Of a stretch of DNA of 64,000 nt, positions 42,308 to 64,000 are shown one piece after another. The translations under genes and the position numbers were made by a program. Under the pieces are notes generated by a model that saw only the letters and a program-made list of their open reading frames with translations, did not search any database and had not been told where the DNA came from. Source of the DNA: Gigantopelta aegis (Eukaryota > Mollusca > Gastropoda > Neomphalida > Peltospiridae); NCBI RefSeq assembly GCF_016097555.1, contig NC_054709.1, positions 34,830,241-34,894,240 on the forward strand, given 5' to 3'. How positions within the stretch are numbered: the stretch's first letter is position 1; each line of letters opens with the position of its first letter.

Positions 42308-43890
42308 TACTCTTCAAAAAAAAAGAAAAAAAAAGAAGAAAGAATGAAAGAAAAAAAGAAGAAGAAAAATAGAAACTTGACATTGGTAAAAATAATGCTA
42401 TCGGATTATATTTACAGAATCAAAGACATCGTAAAGACAATCAAGTAAGTAAGTGAGCGAATGGTGATGATGATGATGATAACTAGTTTAACGTGCCCAT
42501 ATATCACTAAGGTTTCGAACACGCCCATCCCGAGTCCGACCTCCGATAAGATGGGGGGGGGGGGGGGGGGGTGTGAAAATGGGCAGAATTTTGAAAATAG
42601 CAATTAGTAAAAAAGTTAATAGAATAAATAAAAAAAATAAAAAGGTTAAAAGCCAAAAATAAAAAGAATTGACTGCTCGGCCGAATATTTATATAATTTG
42701 GAGCATTTTAGAAGGACAGTCCAAAATTAAATAAGAGAAAGAAGAGAGGATCGGACTATTTAATAATATTTTTTAAAAAAGAAGTAATTTCGACATAAAA
42801 TTTTAAACGCAGATCTAAAAGTTTAAAGTCCGATGGATATGTCCACGCGAATGGTGATGCAAAAACACTATAAAACACGTTCGATTCGTATAAAACTAGT
42901 CATAGTCAATGTTTGTACTGAAACGCAAAAGCGCAATCCTCAGAAAAGCACGTGCATCATGAAGTTATGTAACTTTGCATGCCGAACCCTCGTTGGTGGG
43001 GCATAAAAAGCCACACCAGCAGTAATTCAAACAGACCGCATAACAACACTGTGGGTAACGCAATAATGCCAAGATTGACGTCAGCTCAACGCAATAATGC
43101 CATTGGGAGATTGCAAGCACGGGCAACTCAACAAGCTGTGGCAAAGCACTTTGGCTTCTCGAGACAGACCATCTCTGCTTTATGGGCACAGTACAACCAC
43201 TCAAAGTGTCAATGACAGGCCACGGTCAGGTCGTTCCAGAGTAACCACCGCCGCTCAAGATCGATACATCCGGGTGTGCCATCTTCAAAATCGAACCACA
43301 ACAACAACAACCACAGCGACACAAATACCTGTACTACGCAAACTTTCTGACCAGACAGATCGTAATCGGCTGAGGGAGGCAGGAATTTTCCCTAGAAGAC
43401 CAGTGCGACGTAACGTTTTGACCTCACGTCACTTAGCGGAACGTCTGCAGTGGTGCCAGCAGAGGGCCAGGTGGAGGACTTTTTTGTTCTCAGATGAGTC
43501 TCGTTTTCTCCTGTAATGTGCTGATAGACGCACACGCGTCTATAGACATCGAGGGAAAAGTTATGCTCCAAACTGCGTGTAACAAGTCGACCGTTTTGGT
43601 GGTGGCAGTGTCGTGGTGTGGGCAGGAATCCATCGCCGTTGTCAAGCTGTTATTAGGGCTCGTGGTGGTCATAACCAATAGTGACATTTTGCTCACCCCT
43701 ATGTCACACATATTATGCATGTGTACATGTTTCAGGTGGATTCCCAGTGATACTGTTTCGTGCATGTACAGAGTAATCCCTATCCCACGGCGTGTTGATC
43801 TTTGGTTGCTTGTATCATGTATACAAGGTTTTTGTTTTATTATTAAACTTTGAAAATCAATATCAAGTTTCTTTGTTTTTTTGAAGAGTA
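42308..43890 (+). mobile_element. Tc1/mariner-type transposon, defective
   Basis: TACTCTTCAAAAAAA (from 42308) and its complement (to 43890) are the inverted ends. TA dinucleotides at 42306 and 43891 fit the TA target duplication. It contains a broken transposase at 43064-43800. The first 500 bp also hold a purine-rich tract and a poly-G run (about 42552-42570). Confidence 0.88.
43064..43800 (+). pseudogene. Tc1-like transposase remnant
   Basis: Starts MPRLTSAQRNNAIGRLQA with the paired-like helix-turn-helix (FGFSRQTISALWAQYN). A frameshift near 43195 separates it from SVNDRPRSGRSRVTTAAQDR, then NRLREAGIFPRRPVRRNVL and the first catalytic-Asp motif FLFSDESRF. The region after about 43515 has stops and frame changes, and the second Asp and the Glu of the DDE triad are not found. 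The copy is dead. Confidence 0.85.
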
Positions 43891-43945
43891 TACAATGTTT
43901 GTAGCTTGCAATGTATGGGAGATTTTAATTTTATTGAAAGTTAAA

Positions 43946-44255
43946 GTAAGCTTTAACGACAACACAAGAGCAAATTGATTTGTTAATCATCGGCTGTTGG
44001 ATGTGACATTTTGTCAAACATGGTTGGTGGGTTCTGGGTTCGCACCCCTGGATTTTTTGTTTGTTTTGTTGGACTACACCACTAGAGCACATTGATTAAT
44101 TAATCATCGGCTATTGGATGTCAAACATTTGGTAATTTTTTTCTAATGCAGCAAGGAATCCTTTATATGTACTTTACCAGACAGAAAAACACATTCCACG
44201 GCCTGACGTGCACTGGTTGGAACGACAAAACAGATAGCTGAAGTATGTGCCTAGG
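43946..44255 (-). mobile_element. Two SINE pieces, types A/D
   Basis: A tail fragment at 43946-44022 and a second copy at 44059-44255 (ttggactacaccactagagc to ggttggaacgacaaaacag). Both lack a full head. Confidence 0.7.
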
Positions 44256-44395
44256 ATAGCGTGCTAAAAATGGATGTAGCCAACAAAGATTTATTTTATG
44301 TGTTTTGACACATCAGTTAAAACCTGAAAATACGTTTTTAGTTGCTTTAATTGGATTTAAGTACAAAAATAAATATAAAATTTTAATGATTGAAT

Positions 44396-44772
44396 AAAGT
44401 TTGTTTTAAATTTCGACACCACTAAAGCACACTGATTTTTTTACCGTATCACCGGCTATTGGACGTCAAACATATGGTCATTCTGAAACCCGCTGTCGCC
44501 ACATAGGCTACTCTTTTATGACAGGCAACAAGGGATCTTTTATTTGCGCCTCCCACAGGCAGGATAGCACAAACCATGGCCTTTGTTGAACCAGTTATGG
44601 ATCACTGGTCGGTGCAAGTGGTTTACACCTACCTATTGAGCCTTGTGGAACACTCACTCAGGGTTTGGAGTCTATATCTGGATTAAAAATCCCATGCCTC
44701 GACTGGGATCCGAACCCAGTACCGACCAGCCTGTAGACCGATGGCTTAACCACGACGCCACCGAGGCCGGTA
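44396..44772 (-). mobile_element. SINE, type C, full length
   Basis: From aagtttgttttaaatttcga to gccaccgaggccggt. AATGATTGAA before it and AATGAATGAA after it look like a diverged target duplication. Confidence 0.9.
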
Positions 44773-44908
44773 AATGAATGAAGACGGATCATCTGAGATA
44801 CTGTATATTCAATATATTTTGATGGTGAAGTTTTCATTTTGATACATATGGTTAATTTTAAGATTACCCGCGATGCCATACATGTTAAAAATGCTATACC
44901 AGTGAGTT

Positions 44909-44985
44909 AAAGTTTTGGTTAACGACACCACTAGAGCACATTGATTTATTAATCATAGGCTATTGAATGTCAACCATTTGGTAAG
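44909..44985 (-). mobile_element. SINE tail fragment, type A
   Basis: Only the last about 77 bp (gttaacgacaccactagagc to caaccatttggtaa). Confidence 0.75.
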
Positions 44986-45334
44986 TGACAATGACAAACC
45001 AACCGTATAGTGGGTGTTGTACACTAGTATTTTAACTGTTTTCGTACTGATGTGCTGAGGAACTTTGCGGTACATTGTGTTATTTATACGGCTCATGCTG
45101 CAAATCCATTTAAGAAAACCTCGTCTGATTACGGATTTTCCGGTATAAATCGCGTATTCAGCCGAGTAGTTACGAATACTAGGAAATACCGTGACTGTTA
45201 TGATTTGATAACAAAAATCTCACGTTTAAATAATTACTAATATATTCTTTTTAAAGCTTATAACAATATTAATACTAACTATAATTATAGAAGCAAGATA
45301 AAATTATAGTAAAAGATTTACGGAAATTAATGCA

Positions 45335-45394
45335 TCACGTGACTGAGAGAACTACGTCACGTGTTTTCAAGCAAGTAGAAGAGGCTGTCTTTTG
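45335..45394 (+). promoter_or_regulatory. Putative hnRNP core promoter: two E-boxes and a TCT-type initiator
   Basis: TCACGTGA at 45335-45342 and TCACGTG at 45357-45363 (within TACGTCACGTG) lie 26-50 bases before tgtCTTTTg at 45386-45393. The latter resembles the polypyrimidine TCT initiator used by translation and RNA-binding protein genes. The ATG follows about 45 bases later. Confidence 0.45.
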
Positions 45395-45432
45395 CGTTCA
45401 TTTAAAAAAATTTATTCTTAGATAAATTAATC

Positions 45433-61924
<16,492 letters not shown>

Positions 61925-62080
61925 GCGTTGAAAGAGGACTATCCCAGGTAGTACCAGTTTACCTCCCTCTACAGCAAGTCTCCAGTGTATACCTTGCATT
62001 TAATGGTTCTCTTAAAGGAATGCTCTCAAAGTTGCATTTTTATAATTTTTCTTGTGAAATGTAAAAATTATACCTTGAAT

Positions 62081-62123
62081 AATCAGTGTGCTCTAGTGGT
62101 GTCATTAAACAAAACGAGCTTTA
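62081..62123 (+). mobile_element. Minimal 43-bp SINE tail insertion with target duplication
   Basis: Only tcagtgtgctctagtggtgt, cattaaacaaaacgagcttt and a few more bases are present. ACCTTGAATAA occurs on both sides (62072-62082 and 62124-62134). It lies in the hnRNP 3' UTR. Confidence 0.75.
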
Positions 62124-62859
62124 ACCTTGAATAACATGGGCACAAAATAATACTTCCAAATCATTTGTATTACTGCTATTTATAATGACCAAAATTATTT
62201 ATAATATTTGTTATGAAATGTAAAAAGTATACGTTGAATAATGTAGACAACAAAAAATTGTCCTCCAAATAATTAATTTTACTGTTTACAATAATGACCA
62301 AAAATATTCATAATTGTTTGTGTGAAATACAAAGATTAAACCTTCAATAACATACATAGATAAAATTACCTCCAAATCATTTAATTATTATTTTATAAAT
62401 TTGTATTATTGCAATCCATTTAAGGGTACCAAATTTACAAAGAGTTGGCTTTTGTTTGATAGTGCACACATTGAAAATTTTCTATGTATTTTTTTGGGGG
62501 GGTGGTGGGGGAGGGATCATGTTTATTCTGAATGGCAGCATATTACAATTTGAATATTCTTGACACATTTAAGCAAGCGGTTTAGTGATCAAAGACACAT
62601 CAAAGATATATAGAAATATATGCAATGCAGCTTTGAGCAGCACTATCAAAAAATCTAGTCAGTTCATACATTGTTTTGGCTGTGTAAATTTATACGTTTA
62701 ACTCATTCTGTTTACTTAACAAGGGGTGAAAAAAACAAACATAGGCCATTATTATTTTAAAACTTGGGGTTAACATGGCTTCACTAAATGATGAACGAAT
62801 CTCTCGTGCATACTGTATTTGTCACTGTTAATGTCTAGTTCTGTTTTAACTATATTTAG

Positions 62860-63940
62860 GCAGGCAGAGTGATAGCGGCAGTCTCATTTATCCAGAACCC
62901 ATACTTCCAACAAATTAGAATTACCACAGGCAGGCTATGTGATACAACAAAAGGAAAATCTCAAAAAAGGCAAATTAGCTCAGGGCTAGACTCATCAAGA
63001 ACCTATATGAAAAATACTGCGAGGCCCAAAACCAAAACCAAAAATTCAATAGTGCTTCATTGAGTGGCAATGATCCAAGAGGCAGGTAGTTGAGGATTAA
63101 GTTCACCCAGAACCCATGCGAAACATTCAACAAGGTCGTTACAAATGTTCTTGCTCGTTACCCCGGACAGGCAGGTAGTTTCAGGAATATACTGCGAGAC
63201 CAAAACTGATCATTCTTCAATCAATATTTCTGACAGGCAGGTAGCGCCCAGAATCCCATGTTCTGCAAGGTCTTTTAAAAAAAAGTACTTCAGTTGTTAC
63301 CCCTGACAATATACTGTGATGCCAAAGTTGACCGTTCTTCATTCAATACGTCCCGACAGGCAGGTAGCTCAGGAATACTTTCGCACAGAACCCACGCGAA
63401 AATACTTCAATCGTTACCCCCGACAGGCAGGCAGGCAGGCTGGTAGCTCAGGAATACTTTCGCACAGAACCCACGCGAAAATACTTCAATCGTTACCCCC
63501 GACAGGCAGGCAGGCAGGCAGGTAGCTCAGGAATACTTTCGCACAGAACCCACGCGAAAATACTTCAATCGTTACCCCCGACAGGCAGGCAGGCAGGCTG
63601 GTAGCTCAGGAATACTTTCGCACAGAACCCACGCGAAAATACTTCAATCGTTACCCCCGACAGGCAGGCAGGTAGCTCAGGAATATACGGCAAGACCAAA
63701 ATGTTCTTCAACGTGTTTGTTTAATAAATTCATGCAGAGCCCAAATGAAAACTACTACCAGGCAATAACCGATTCGTCAATTGTTTGTTGGCAATATATT
63801 CTACAGGCAGATCTCTGGAGTGAAATTCACCCAGAACCTATGTGAAAACTGAAGCCAGTTCTGGCTGGATGAAAATACTGGATTATTCTGATAATGTGTT
63901 TGACCGTGTGTAGTATAATAAAAAATGACAGGCAGGTAGG
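62860..63940 (+). repeat. CAGGCAGGTAG array, 79-bp core units
   Basis: Diverged units at 62862, 62929, 63079, 63167 and 63233 lead into near-identical 79-bp units starting at 63363, 63442, 63521 and 63600, then 63671. Single units follow near 63805 and 63929. Each has GACAGGCAGG(TAG), then CTCAGGAATACTTTCGCACA and AATACTTCAATCGTTACCCC. The CAGG count varies from two to four between units, as expected for slippage. Confidence 0.85.
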
Positions 63941-64000
63941 TTCCTATTGGCTTTAGAATTCAGCTAATTATGATTTGCTGAATTAAAAAAAAAAAGGACA

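Larger units (their letters stand above)
61925..63940 (+). other. Probable hnRNP 3' UTR
   Basis: No AATAAA occurs between the stop and 63722; canonical signals are at 63723-63728 and 63917-63922. ATTAAA variants at 62104 and 62335 could end a shorter form. The stretch contains diverged roughly 120-bp repeats (62050-62400), a tiny SINE insertion (62081-62123) and the CAGGCAGGTAG array (62860-63940). Confidence 0.45.

Overview
This is animal nuclear DNA, most likely from a mollusc and probably a gastropod. The genes are split by GT-AG introns and the sequence is AT-rich. It is full of tRNA-derived SINEs whose tails (cactagagcacattgatt and gtcgttaaa(c/t)aaaaca) resemble abundant repeats I associate with molluscan genomes. 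The species cannot be fixed from the sequence alone. No prokaryotic, viral or CRISPR feature was seen.

Three protein-coding genes can be rebuilt with consistent splice phases, and all look complete. (1) Minus strand, 16741 to 9852: a three-exon, 160-residue four-helix haem transporter of the HRG1 (SLC48A1) family. (2) Minus strand, 30334 to 24265: a four-coding-exon, 186-residue heterochromatin protein 1 (HP1/CBX) with chromodomain, lysine-rich hinge and chromoshadow domain. (3) Plus strand, 45433 to 61924: an eight-coding-exon, 355-residue hnRNP A/B protein. It has an N-terminal RGG stretch, two RRMs, a Gly/Tyr/Ser-rich tail and a PY-type nuclear import signal. The HP1 and hnRNP genes both act in the nucleus (chromatin and RNA processing). 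Nothing suggests that the three genes form one pathway.

Layout: 1-9850 is intergenic, with short inverted-repeat elements, satellites and possibly the haem-transporter 3' UTR. 9852-16741 is the haem transporter, whose introns are full of repeats. 16800-19130 holds fold-back elements and SINE pieces. 19665-24264 is SINE-free and may be a very long HP1 3' UTR. 24265-30334 is HP1, followed by its putative promoter near 30930. 31000-45300 is intergenic and holds two LINE remnants, a Tc1-like element, many SINEs and a fold-back-like motif array. 45335-61924 is the hnRNP gene. 61925-64000 is its 3' flank with a CAGGCAGGTAG repeat array.

The most unusual features are tandem arrays that start on functional exon edges. 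In the hnRNP gene a 100-bp unit carrying the exon 5 acceptor is repeated four times. In the same gene the 57-nt 3' part of exon 3 with its donor is duplicated, creating a possible new in-frame 19-residue exon. In the haem-transporter gene an array next to exon 3 is built from the exon's own acceptor region. Other notable items are five same-orientation TTAA-flanked piggyBac-like elements spread over the introns of two genes, a three-element nest that shows the TTAA target duplication, SINE families with exchanged heads and tails, and a LINE whose 3' end matches the SINE tails.
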